From: Paraktedonobacter carboxidivorans
GTDB taxonomy: Bacteria > Chloroflexota > Ktedonobacteria > Ktedonobacterales > Ktedonobacteraceae
Reading direction: 5' to 3'
Length of the DNA: 64,000 nucleotides
Assembly: GCA_041156125.1 (NCBI GenBank)
Contig: JBEVTI010000001.1
Location: forward strand, 1-64,000
Notes under the pieces: model-generated
What the model saw: only the letters and a program-made list of their open reading frames with translations
Database searches by the model: none
Told to the model about the DNA's origin: nothing
In this document: piece after piece, positions 32,282 through 40,598 of the stretch
How positions within the stretch are numbered: the stretch's first letter is position 1
Layout of the letters: the number at the start of each line of letters is the position of its first letter
Program-made: the position numbers and the translations under genes

Positions 32282-32344
32282 GCGGAAAAGAGAGTTGGCC
32301 TGAATCGCTGCAGCGCAGCGGTTCAGGCCAACTCTCTTTTCCGC
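32282..32344. terminator. tRNA terminator hairpin
   Basis: A 23-bp nearly perfect inverted repeat beginning GCGGAAAAGAGAGTTGGCC, ending TCTCTTTTCCGC, 55 bp after the tRNA. The T-run is inside the right arm. Confidence 0.8.
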
Positions 32345-32480
32345 GGCGTCCCATCCACGGAAAGAGATGTGATTCTGCTTCCACTTTCGCGTTAGTTGTA
32401 TAGAGAGAGAAATAGCTAATATTGCGGAGAAAAGGCCTGTATGCATGGTGGGCTGACACGTGTTTCAAGGAGCAAGATCA

Positions 32481-34442
32481 ATGGTTGTGGTTGAACGTTA
32501 TTGTCGCAAATGTGGAGCTGTGTGTGTGCCAGGTACCCCGGCTTGCGCCATGTGCGGCGCATCGCTGAAGATGACTACCCCGCTGACTGAGGATATTGAG
32601 TTTTCTGCGCCCTCGTTACATCTGACGCAGCATTTACACGCACAGCAGCTGCTTCACGAGCGCTATCGGATTGTGCGCCAGGTGGGAGTAGGTGGTTTTG
32701 GCGCGGTTTACGAGGCCGAAGATATGCTAGAGCAGCAGCGGGTTGCCATTAAAGAGATCGGGTTAGCAGGCCTGGATGCGCAGCAAGTCATTGAGGCGAC
32801 CGGTTCGTTTAATCGTGAGGTGCAAATGCTTTCCAGTCTGCGACATGCCAGCATTCCGCGTATGTACGAACAATTGACAGATGTTGACCACTGGTACCTG
32901 GTGATGGAGTTTATTGTAGGAGAGACGCTGGAAGAGCTTTTAGAGCGTGCAGATGGTGGGTGTTTGCCGTTGCAACAGGCCCTGCGCATTGGTGAGCAAA
33001 TTTGTGATGTGCTGAGCTATTTGCATAATCAGCAACCGGCAGTGATTTTTCGCGATGTCAAGCCAGCGAATATTATGCTCACGCCAGAGGGCAAATTGTA
33101 TCTGATTGACTTTGGCGTGGCGCGCTTTTTTAAGCCAGATAAAGCGCGGGATACGATCGCCTTTGGTTCGCCTGGTTACGCTGCGCCGGAGCAATATGGG
33201 CGGGCGCAGACCACGCCGCGAGCAGATATTTATAGCCTGGGAGTGCTCTTGCACCAGATGCTGACTGGTTCTGATCCCTCGCTTGATCCCTTTCACTTTC
33301 AGCCCCTGCGCGCCAGTGACTCCTCTTTGCCTGTGGCCCTGGAGAAATTGCTTGTACACATGCTCGCGGAAGATCGGGAGCAACGACCAGCCAGTTGCGA
33401 GGAGGTTGAGAAGCGGCTCAAATCTATAGCTACCTCGCCTGGCGTACTCAGGCACGCCCGTATGACAGCACCACAAGGCAGCCAGCAACCCGCGACCGAG
33501 ACAACTGCACCAGCCTTCTCAACGATTGGCGTCACTGTCTTTATTTATCGCGGACACAACTTGCCAGTCAAAGCCCTGAACTGGTCTCCTGATGGAAGCG
33601 CGCTTGTCTCCTGTGATGAGGGCTGGCATCTGCATATCTGGGATGCCTTTCGGCATTCTTCGCGCAAAGTGACCAGCCCCCGTATAGCCCATCCTCTTGA
33701 TCTGGCCTGGTCGCCTGATGGGAGTATTCTGGCTCTGGCTGATGCCGATCATGTAGTGCGGCTCTGGCATCTGAAGCAGCATCCACGCTGGTGGCGTATG
33801 CTAGCGCTTTCTTTGGGCTATCTCTCGTCTAATTATGAACGCCATACTAGCCCAGTGGCAACGCTCTGCTGGTCCCCAGACGGGCAGATGATAGCCTCGG
33901 CGGAGACCAAAAACACCATTCATGTATGGAAAATACGCACTAGAGAATCTTTGCTAGTCTACCAGGGTCATGCCGAGGGCGCCGAGCGCCTGGCATGGTC
34001 GCCAGATGGGACGCGCATCGCTTCGTGTAGCAATAATCAGATCCATATCTGGAGAGCCTCAGATGGAGCTGGCCGTTGGCGCTGGCGTCCGCAGAGAGGC
34101 CTTGTGCATACCCTGGCCTGGTCGCCTGATAGTCGCTATCTGGCCTGTGGTGGCAGCGATAAGGCGATATATGTCTGGGATACCTCGAACAACCATAAAG
34201 TCTATGTTTATCATGGGCATAAGGCAAGCGTCAAGTCGCTTGCCTGGTCGCCGGATGGTCAGCGTATAGCCTCAGCCAGTTTTGATAGGACAGTCCACAT
34301 CTGGTCCGCGCTTGATGGGAGGGATGCTTTTCTCTATCATGGCCACCAAGGGAGTGTCACAGTGGTTGCCTGGTCACCAGATGGTCAGTCTCTGGCCTCT
34401 GCTGGCGAAGATGCAACGGTTCACATTTGGAAGACTCTCTAG
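32481..34442 (+). CDS. Ser/Thr protein kinase with zinc ribbon and C-terminal WD40 propeller
   Basis: A 653-residue soluble signalling kinase. N-terminal zinc ribbon CRKCG...CAMCG (residues about 8-26). The Hanks-type kinase domain is about 60-325: glycine loop VGVGGFGAVYEAED, VAIKEIG with the ATP Lys, the catalytic loop IFRDVKPANIML (HRD changed to FRD, Asp kept), DFGVARF and APEQYG. About 350-653 is a WD40 array of roughly seven blades with the phrases WSPDG and HIW/VW. The propeller probably recruits substrates or senses partners. ATG 32481 follows CAAGGAGCAAGATCA; an upstream GTG at 32460 is less likely. No membrane helix, unlike the kinase at 53-55.5 kb. Confidence 0.92.
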   Translation: MVVVERYCRKCGAVCVPGTPACAMCGASLKMTTPLTEDIEFSAPSLHLTQHLHAQQLLHERYRIVRQVGVGGFGAVYEAEDMLEQQRVAIKEIGLAGLDAQQVIEATGSFNREVQMLSSLRHASIPRMYEQLTDVDHWYLVMEFIVGETLEELLERADGGCLPLQQALRIGEQICDVLSYLHNQQPAVIFRDVKPANIMLTPEGKLYLIDFGVARFFKPDKARDTIAFGSPGYAAPEQYGRAQTTPRADIYSLGVLLHQMLTGSDPSLDPFHFQPLRASDSSLPVALEKLLVHMLAEDREQRPASCEEVEKRLKSIATSPGVLRHARMTAPQGSQQPATETTAPAFSTIGVTVFIYRGHNLPVKALNWSPDGSALVSCDEGWHLHIWDAFRHSSRKVTSPRIAHPLDLAWSPDGSILALADADHVVRLWHLKQHPRWWRMLALSLGYLSSNYERHTSPVATLCWSPDGQMIASAETKNTIHVWKIRTRESLLVYQGHAEGAERLAWSPDGTRIASCSNNQIHIWRASDGAGRWRWRPQRGLVHTLAWSPDSRYLACGGSDKAIYVWDTSNNHKVYVYHGHKASVKSLAWSPDGQRIASASFDRTVHIWSALDGRDAFLYHGHQGSVTVVAWSPDGQSLASAGEDATVHIWKTL

Positions 34443-34591
34443 GCTGGGACAAAGTAATATAAGCGCCAGACTATCGAAATCCGCCATTTTCTCATCATTT
34501 AGCTCTTGCATACTCTGTATTTCTGCTTTAAGCTAGATATATATAATAAATATGTCTGGTAAATAAGCAATAAAGCTTGCGAGGAACAGCT

Positions 34592-35920
34592 ATGCAAGAG
34601 ATTAAGAAAAACGAGCCTGTGGCGCAACAAAGTGCCGCGGTCGTTGGGGTTAAGCAGCCCCGGGGACTCAAACAAGCGCCCCATGTAGTGATTGTGGGAG
34701 GCGGATTTGGTGGACTGCTAGCGGCTAAAGCGTTGAAGAATGTGCCAGTGCGCGTGACAGTGATTGATCGCAACAATCACCATTTGTTTCAGCCACTGCT
34801 CTACTGGGTGGCGACTGCTGGGCTCTCGCCCGCGGACATCTCTGCGCCTATTCGGCGCGTATTACGTGGGCAACAAAATACCAGTGTGTTGATGGCTGAA
34901 GTCAGTGGGGTCGATCTTGCAAACAAGCGCGTGTTGATAGGTGAGCGTTCGCTACAATACGATTATCTGGTCCTGGCTACCGGTGCCCAGGATAATTACT
35001 TTGGTCATCCTGAATGGAGCAAATACGCGGCTGGTCTGAAATCCATTGGCGAGGCTACAAGTATTCGCAGTCATATTCTGCGGGCCTTTGAACTGGCGGA
35101 GATAGAAACGGATGAGGAGAAGGTTGAGGAGTTGTTAACTTTTGTCATGGTCGGAGCTGGCCCGACAGGAGTTGAGATGGCTGGTGCGACCGCTGAACTG
35201 GCTCATAAGGCGCTGGCGAAGGATTTTCGCCACATTAATCCCACCAGAGCTCGTGTGATCCTGGTCGAGGCTGGCCCACGCATCCTTCCTACGTTTCCCG
35301 CCAGCCTGGCCAGCAAAGCTCAGAAAGCATTGCATCACCTGGGAGTAGAGGTTAGAACAGGCGCACCTGTAGAAGATATTGATGCCAGTGGAGTGAGCAT
35401 TGCTGGCGAGCGTGTGGCCTGTAGAACTGTGGTCTGGAGCGCGGGAGTGCTGGCCTCGCCCGCTGGCAAATGGTTGGGCGCGGAGACGGATCGCGCTGGT
35501 CGAGTGCGCGTCAATGCCGATCTAACCCTGCCTGCGCACCCGAATGTTTTTGTTATCGGCGATACCGCGACCCTGAACCAGGATGGCCGTCCTCTGCCTG
35601 GAGTAGCGCCTGTTGCCATGCAACAGGGGCATTATGTTGCCGAGCTTATCAAGCAGCGTACCACGGCTGGCGGCGCGGAGCGGCCCTTTCACTATGTGAA
35701 TAAAGGCAATTTAGCCACAGTTGGGCGCTCATACGCAATCGTCGATCTCAAAAACATACGCGTTACCGGCCTGATCGCCTGGGTGCTCTGGCTGCTTGTG
35801 CATGTCTATTACTTGATTGGTTTTCGTAACCGCCTGGTCACGCTTTTTCAATGGGCCTGGACGTACTTTACCTATAATCGCGGGGCGCGCTTAATCACGG
35901 CTGGTGACGCATATGAATGA
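34592..35920 (+). CDS. Type II NADH:quinone oxidoreductase (NDH-2)
   Basis: A 442-residue membrane-associated flavoprotein that passes electrons from NADH to quinone without pumping protons. FAD site VVIVGGGFGGLLAAKAL near residue 31, the NDH-2 motif DRNNHHLFQPLLYWVATAGLSP, NAD-binding MVGAGPTGVEMAG, AGVLASPAGKWLG and the second FAD block VFVIGDTATL. The C-terminal hydrophobic/amphipathic part (about 388-435, LIAWVLWLLVHVYYLIGFRN) anchors it to the membrane. The start at ATG 34592 follows GCGAGGAACAGCT. Monocistronic, followed by a long imperfect inverted repeat. Confidence 0.93.
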   Translation: MQEIKKNEPVAQQSAAVVGVKQPRGLKQAPHVVIVGGGFGGLLAAKALKNVPVRVTVIDRNNHHLFQPLLYWVATAGLSPADISAPIRRVLRGQQNTSVLMAEVSGVDLANKRVLIGERSLQYDYLVLATGAQDNYFGHPEWSKYAAGLKSIGEATSIRSHILRAFELAEIETDEEKVEELLTFVMVGAGPTGVEMAGATAELAHKALAKDFRHINPTRARVILVEAGPRILPTFPASLASKAQKALHHLGVEVRTGAPVEDIDASGVSIAGERVACRTVVWSAGVLASPAGKWLGAETDRAGRVRVNADLTLPAHPNVFVIGDTATLNQDGRPLPGVAPVAMQQGHYVAELIKQRTTAGGAERPFHYVNKGNLATVGRSYAIVDLKNIRVTGLIAWVLWLLVHVYYLIGFRNRLVTLFQWAWTYFTYNRGARLITAGDAYE

Positions 35921-35953
35921 GCCGTTTTGCGCACTGGCTACATTGGAGAAGAA

Positions 35954-36057
35954 GGGTTTGCCTGGTGGGTTTGTCCTTATGTGTGTCTTGAAACCCTATG
36001 TGTGAGGCAAGCGTGTTAGTCTGGGAATTGCCAGGCAGGACCTGTTCAGGCAAACCC
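35954..36057. repeat. Long-range inverted repeat between NDH-2 and Dps
   Basis: GGGTTTGCCTG (35954-35964) and CAGGCAAACCC (36047-36057) are exact complements with about 82 nt between them. Further short complementary pieces lie inside. It is possibly the terminator of NDH-2 with an enlarged loop. Confidence 0.45.
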
Positions 36058-36102
36058 GATCGATGCTAAGACTGACGTTTTTGTTGAGAAGAGGAGATAA
36101 AG

Positions 36103-36708
36103 ATGGCTACCAGAACAGCACCCACTAATAAATCGGCTAACACGATAGAGGGCCAACCTCGTTTACAGCAGCGCTCACGGGAGATCCAGGGATCGCAGCA
36201 GTTGCGCTCGTTGCCCCTCGGAATGTCCGAAGAGGTAATTGGACAAAGCGTGACTCTACTCAATCAGGTTCTGGTTGATACAATTGCGCTGTATCATCTA
36301 TATAAGAAACACCATTGGCAGATATCTGGCCCCACTTTTTATGAACTGCATTTGCTTTTTGATAAGCATGCGGAAGCAGTAGAGAACACGATTGATCTGG
36401 TTGCTGAGCGTGTTCAGGCTCTTGGTGGAGTGACTCTGGGCATGCCTTTTGATGTAGCTGAGCATACTAAAATCGAGCGGCCCCCCCATGGAGTTGAGAG
36501 TGTACCAGCCATGCTTGCGCGCACTGTAGAAGGGCACGCGACGATGATTCGCACGCTTCGTGAAGGCATTGAATTGACCGAAAGTAACAAAGATTACGGA
36601 ACCAACGATTTGCTTGTATCTGATCTACTGCGTATGCATGAATTGCAGATCTGGCTCATCTCGCAGCATTTAATCGATACTCCCCTGGCCTGCGATAGCA
36701 AGGAGTAG
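36103..36708 (+). CDS. Dps-like ferritin-family protein
   Basis: A 201-residue DNA-protection/iron-storage protein of the Dps family. Four-helix bundle from about residue 45: LLNQVLVDTIALYHLYKKHHWQISGPTFYELHLLFDKHAEAV, containing the interfacial ferroxidase His, Asp and Glu ligands in the order His-12-Asp-4-Glu seen in Dps. LVAERVQALGG follows. The N-terminus has about 40 extra polar, Gln/Arg-rich residues, a likely DNA-contacting tail. It oxidises Fe(II) with peroxide and coats DNA in stress. A good AGAAGAGGAGATAAAG site precedes ATG 36103. Confidence 0.93.
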   Translation: MATRTAPTNKSANTIEGQPRLQQRSREIQGSQQLRSLPLGMSEEVIGQSVTLLNQVLVDTIALYHLYKKHHWQISGPTFYELHLLFDKHAEAVENTIDLVAERVQALGGVTLGMPFDVAEHTKIERPPHGVESVPAMLARTVEGHATMIRTLREGIELTESNKDYGTNDLLVSDLLRMHELQIWLISQHLIDTPLACDSKE

Positions 36709-37069
36709 CATCCTGACTAAGCGGGCAAAGAGTGCGCAAGAAAAGCATGACTTTGCTTGTTTAGCCAGGCAGTTTGTCGAGAACGAGCGCGCTAGATACA
36801 GCATATCACACGATATGCTGTATCTAGCGCTCAGGCCGCTTTTATTTAGGACTATTAGCGTCAGTGCTTTTTTTCCTGGTTGAGAGTTCCTGGAAAGCGG
36901 TTGGTGGCCTTTCGAGAGGGTCCTGAACTAAATGAATTCGCAGCAATTTTTTTCTGCTCTTTTCATAGTAACTGTTTTGTAGTACTATAGGTATAAGATC
37001 AACGATGTGGGAAATCTCAAACGTGTAGTAAATCAATTCCCGTCCCTTGTAGTAAGGAGTACACAGAGC
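36709..37069. other. Dps to pseudokinase intergenic region
   Basis: Contains the Dps terminator hairpin (36791-36828) and about 240 nt of upstream sequence for the pseudokinase gene. GTG 37007 opens that frame earlier but without a ribosome site. No clear promoter was recognised. Confidence 0.4.
36791..36828. terminator. Hairpin terminator after Dps
   Basis: A perfect 17-bp inverted repeat GCTAGATACAGCATATC with its complement and a 4-nt ACAC loop; GAGCG/CGCTC extends it. CGCTTTTATTT follows a few bases on. Confidence 0.78.
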
Positions 37070-38692
37070 ATGCCTGTTGAAACGCACGAAGTGACATTTT
37101 CGTTCGACCAACCTGGGGACGCGCGGCATCCCCTCCTCTTGATGCTCCAGCAATTGCTTAACCGTCCATTGGCTAGAGATTCAAGGGCTACGGCGTTGTT
37201 AGGTTCACAACGAGTTCTGATCGTTGATTCTCAACAGGAACGGGCACAGTATATTGCGCATTTGCTTACCTCTGCTGGCTATTGGCCTTTTGTCGCTCCA
37301 TCATCCCTGGATGCATATACACTTTTTCTTCAAGGAACATTTCATCCTTTCGCGATTATTTTGAGCGAAGATGGTGTGGTGAATAATCCGTTTTTTCTGA
37401 CGCGGCTCGCGCAACAGTTTGTGCAGCGTTATGATTGGAATGTGCCTTTTATTCGTTTGCAAACTCCATCTTCTGGTCGCGTTATGCCGCGCTCGACCGA
37501 GCCGCTCGCACAGCATCAAAGGCCTCAGGCGCGCCCGACCCTGCCACTCAAGCAGTCGGGTGATCTAGGAGGACGCCAGGCGCCGTTCACGCAGCCAAAT
37601 ACGCCCGCGCCTTACCTGCCCGAACAGCCAGTGCGCCAGCCACGCCCCTCAGCCCCTCTTCATCCCAATCCGATTTCTCAGCCATTTCTGGGAGAGCAGT
37701 CTGCACCAGCATACCCGCCACGTCCGCCCACTCCTCCTACCGAGGTTCCTTTCCAGCGTGGGCCAATCTCACAGCGCGCCCAGCCTTCTTTGCCTTCTTC
37801 CTCAGTCAGCAGATTTGGTAAGAAGCAGGTTGAAAAAGTCTCGCTCGATAATCTCAGCATCGGACGCTACCATCTGAAGTCTGTGCTTGGCAGCAGTCCA
37901 CTCGGCGATGTTTATCTCACCTATGATCGTTTACGGGAACAGGATATCGCTTTAAAAACGATCCAGACCAATATGATTCCTTCCTACCTCATAGAGGGTC
38001 TGGATGATGACTATAATCTCTTCCAGCAAGAACTGGACCTGCTCCAGCAAACGGAGCATCCTCATATGGTTCGCGTCACGAGCATCGGTAAATCATATAT
38101 AAGTGGATTTCCATTTATCTACAAGACAATGCCTTATTATAAAGAGGGTTCGTTGGCTAACTGGCTGTTGCAATTCGCTGGCAGGCTTTTCGCGCCTATA
38201 GAGGTGGCGAGTGTGATCGCACAGGTAGCGGAAGCCATTCAATTTTTGCATAATCGTGGTCTGCTCTATCAGAATTTCAAGATGACGAACGTATTAGTCG
38301 CCAATACTGGCCAGAGCATGCGCGACCTGCATGTTGCGCTGGCAGACTTGCCATTTGTGATGGATGTGATTAACCTGCCCAAGACATCCGAGTCTTATCG
38401 TTATTACGCGCCTGAGCAATGGGAGAACGAAGCATTCACTTCTTCTGATCAATATGGCCTGGCGGTATTGGCGTATGAATTGCTCGTGGGGCGTGTGCCT
38501 TTCCAGGGAAATTCCGATACAGTCATGCGACGTATGCACCTGACTATGCCCGCGCCAGCTCCCAGTTCATTCAACTCTAATATTTATCCTATGATTGATA
38601 AGGTCATCTTGCGAGCCCTTGCCAAGCGCCCGGATGAACGCTTTGAAAGCGTAAGTGTCTTCGCGGCTGCGCTCGAACAAGCTTCAAAATAG
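37070..38692 (+). CDS. Receiver-like domain fused to a predicted pseudokinase
   Basis: 540 residues in three parts. First, a response-regulator-like domain (about 45-135): RVLIVDSQQERAQYIAHLLTS keeps one early Asp, but the phosphoacceptor position reads IILSEDG and the conserved Lys region is poor. Second, a Pro/Gln-rich linker (about 145-250). Third, a Hanks-kinase fold (about 262-538) in which the key residues are changed. The glycine loop is LGSSPLGDVYLTY. The ATP Lys survives in IALKTIQ, the HRD loop is LYQNFKMTNVLV (catalytic Asp replaced by Asn) and DFG is ADLPF. YAPEQW and DQYGLAVLAYELL remain, so the fold is kept. It is likely a catalytically dead scaffold or regulator. The start at ATG 37070 has AAGGAG upstream. 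Confidence 0.82.
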   Translation: MPVETHEVTFSFDQPGDARHPLLLMLQQLLNRPLARDSRATALLGSQRVLIVDSQQERAQYIAHLLTSAGYWPFVAPSSLDAYTLFLQGTFHPFAIILSEDGVVNNPFFLTRLAQQFVQRYDWNVPFIRLQTPSSGRVMPRSTEPLAQHQRPQARPTLPLKQSGDLGGRQAPFTQPNTPAPYLPEQPVRQPRPSAPLHPNPISQPFLGEQSAPAYPPRPPTPPTEVPFQRGPISQRAQPSLPSSSVSRFGKKQVEKVSLDNLSIGRYHLKSVLGSSPLGDVYLTYDRLREQDIALKTIQTNMIPSYLIEGLDDDYNLFQQELDLLQQTEHPHMVRVTSIGKSYISGFPFIYKTMPYYKEGSLANWLLQFAGRLFAPIEVASVIAQVAEAIQFLHNRGLLYQNFKMTNVLVANTGQSMRDLHVALADLPFVMDVINLPKTSESYRYYAPEQWENEAFTSSDQYGLAVLAYELLVGRVPFQGNSDTVMRRMHLTMPAPAPSSFNSNIYPMIDKVILRALAKRPDERFESVSVFAAALEQASK

Positions 38693-39079
38693 CCATAGGT
38701 GTCCCGGATTTCGCGAAATGAGAGCGAAAACTCCTTTTGTTTTCTTATGGATGGTAGTCTACTGTTAGAAGCAGAGAGGGCCTGGATCGTTGCGACACGC
38801 CGATCCAGGCCCTCTCTGCTTCTAACGGCTGCTTGCTATCTTGTCTTCCCCCAAGTACACTACTAGCAAGAAACTACTGTGTATTCTGACCAGCCCTATT
38901 TAGAGAAAGGAGAGCCAGGTATGAGCTTTGCCTGACTGGAGGAGTAGCAAATGATCTGTTGCAGAGTGCAAGGGTAATTCGAGCATACATTAAAAATTAC
39001 CACCTGTTTATAGAGAGGCGTAGAGAGAGTCAAGTTGTCGTTTGTGGAAATATCCTTACTGAGAAAGGTGTTATCCTTT
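38693..39079. other. Intergenic region with strong hairpin
   Basis: Holds the terminator at 38764-38826 and the leader of the biotinyl-carrier gene. AGAAAGGAGAGCCAGGTATGAG at about 38904-38925 contains a good ribosome site and an ATG, but the frame stops after four codons (TGA). This may be a vestige or minimal leader peptide. A TTG at 39035 is an alternative longer start for the next gene. Confidence 0.35.
38764..38826. terminator. Terminator of the pseudokinase gene
   Basis: GTTAGAAGCAGAGAGGGCCT and onward (about 26 bp) pairs with the right arm ending TCTGCTTCTAAC; the loop is about 11 nt. Confidence 0.8.
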
Positions 39080-39292
39080 ATGAAAGAGATTAAAGCAAAC
39101 AGAGCTGGCCTGATCGTGGACTTTCTTGTTGTACCTGGTGAAACTGTTGCGTTTAATCAGGATGTGGTAATGCTTGAGTCAATGAAAATGTACATTTCAG
39201 TTCAGACGCCAGTCAGTGGCGTTGTGAAAGCTGTTAAGGTGAAGGAAGGGGATTGGGTGAAGGATGGGGATGTATTGCTTGAGTTGGAGTAA
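39080..39292 (+). CDS. Biotinyl/lipoyl attachment-domain protein
   Basis: A free-standing 70-residue carrier domain: KEIKANRAGLIVDFLVVPGE, then the biotinylation motif VMLESMKMYI (ESMKM, modified Lys) and the closing half TPVSGVVKAVKVKEGDWVKDGDVLLELE. It is like the BCCP-type carriers of acyl-CoA or pyruvate carboxylases, but the carboxylase and transcarboxylase are not in this window, so it may serve in trans. ATG 39080 gives exactly the domain; a TTG at 39035 with AGAGAGAG upstream would add 15 residues. Confidence 0.85.
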   Translation: MKEIKANRAGLIVDFLVVPGETVAFNQDVVMLESMKMYISVQTPVSGVVKAVKVKEGDWVKDGDVLLELE

Positions 39293-39351
39293 TGCCCGTT
39301 TGAACAGCATTACGCCTGTTGTGGGACAGGCCCGGCTAAGGAGAAGAGTGT

Positions 39352-40458
39352 ATGCCGCTGTGTAAGTATTGCGGGCAAAGTTTGTGGGACAATTATATCA
39401 ACGCCCTTGGCGCGAATTGGCATCCAGAGCATTTTTTCTGCGCTGGTTGTGGGCGACCCTTGCTGGATGCAGAGTTTCAAGTGGTGGATGGAAAACCGTA
39501 TCACGAGGCCTGTTATCTGGGACAACAGGCGCCGCGCTGTGCTTACTGTGGTCAGCCTATCTCTGGCACCTATCAGAAAAACGATGGGCGTTCCTATCAT
39601 AGCGAGTGTTATCGCGAACATGTGGCGCCGCGCTGTGCCTACTGTACTCAGCCTATTTCTGGTGCTTACCAGAAACATGATGAGCGTTCTTACCATAGCG
39701 AGTGTTATCGCGATCATGTGGCGTCACGCTGCGTTTATTGCCACAAGCCGTTAGTAAGTGAGTATATGGTCGATGGTTGGGGTGATGCCTATTGCCCGGA
39801 GCACCAGGAACAGTATCCGCGTTGTTCTTTCTGTAGTCGCCTGATCCCGCCACAGCAGCAGACGCGTGGCTGGAATGCCTATGGAGTTACGCGTTGCGGA
39901 TTTTGCCATGCTCATTCGATCGAAGTTATTGAGCAGGCTCAGCCGCTGTTTCAGGAATGCAAACGCTGGATTGCCAGCCAGGGATTTCGCTTCAATCAGC
40001 TTCCTTTGCGCCTGGAACTGCATGATCGCGCGACTCTGATGAAGATGCTGCAGGGTCGCTCTATTAACCACCCTCTAGGCGTCACACTTTCCTCCAGACA
40101 GATGCGCGACGGCAATCTGTATGATAGTCGTATTGAGGGTGTAGCAGTGCTTCAGGGCATGCCGCCGACGCTTTTCGCGGGCGTTGTTTTACATGAACTG
40201 GGACATGTCTGGCTGACCGTTCACCAGATCGAGCAACTCCCGCCCTGGGCTGAAGAGGGTTTCTGTCAACTGCTTTCCTATCGCTATTACAATAGCTTGA
40301 ACACTACCGAAGCTCGCTACCATGCTGAACGCCTGGAAAGCGCCAGTGATCCGATTTACGGTGAAGGCTTTCGTAAGATGCGCGCGCGCGTCGATAAGCT
40401 GGGCTTTGAGCGTTTTGTCGAGCTACTCCAGACAACCCGACGACTTCCTCCTGGATGA
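39352..40458 (+). CDS. LIM-domain / DA1-like zinc metallopeptidase
   Basis: 368 residues. The N-terminal third is Cys/His-rich: a full LIM-type double zinc finger (CKYCG...WHPEHFFCAGCG...YHEAC, residues 4-52) and then four shorter CxxC units (CAYCGQPI, CAYCTQPI, CVYCHKPL, CSFCSRLI). Units two and three are almost identical 32-residue repeats encoded by a 96-bp tandem duplication. The C-terminal half (about 195-365) is DA1-like, with the zinc-peptidase motif HELGHVW at residues 281-287 and the third ligand in WAEEGFCQLLSYRYY. Plant DA1 proteins are LIM-containing peptidases activated by ubiquitylation. Bacteria lack that system, so the activator and substrate here are unknown. It starts at ATG 39352 after AAGGAGAAGAGTGT. 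Confidence 0.85.
   Translation: MPLCKYCGQSLWDNYINALGANWHPEHFFCAGCGRPLLDAEFQVVDGKPYHEACYLGQQAPRCAYCGQPISGTYQKNDGRSYHSECYREHVAPRCAYCTQPISGAYQKHDERSYHSECYRDHVASRCVYCHKPLVSEYMVDGWGDAYCPEHQEQYPRCSFCSRLIPPQQQTRGWNAYGVTRCGFCHAHSIEVIEQAQPLFQECKRWIASQGFRFNQLPLRLELHDRATLMKMLQGRSINHPLGVTLSSRQMRDGNLYDSRIEGVAVLQGMPPTLFAGVVLHELGHVWLTVHQIEQLPPWAEEGFCQLLSYRYYNSLNTTEARYHAERLESASDPIYGEGFRKMRARVDKLGFERFVELLQTTRRLPPG
39529..39720 (+). repeat. 96-bp in-frame tandem duplication
   Basis: 39529-39624 and 39625-39720 both start GCGCCGCGCTGTGC and are very similar throughout. Each codes for one 32-residue CxxC finger of the LIM/DA1-like protein. A third, more diverged unit follows from 39721. Confidence 0.75.
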
Positions 40459-40598
40459 AAACTGTGCTGGTCTTCTTAACCGCTTCCTATGCCAAAAGTA
40501 CCACATTGATGGTTTTGTATACATAGGTACAGATAGTGAGTGTTACACTAGAAGGCGTTGGTGAAGGCAGAAGTGTTTATTCAGGAAGGTTTCTGGCT

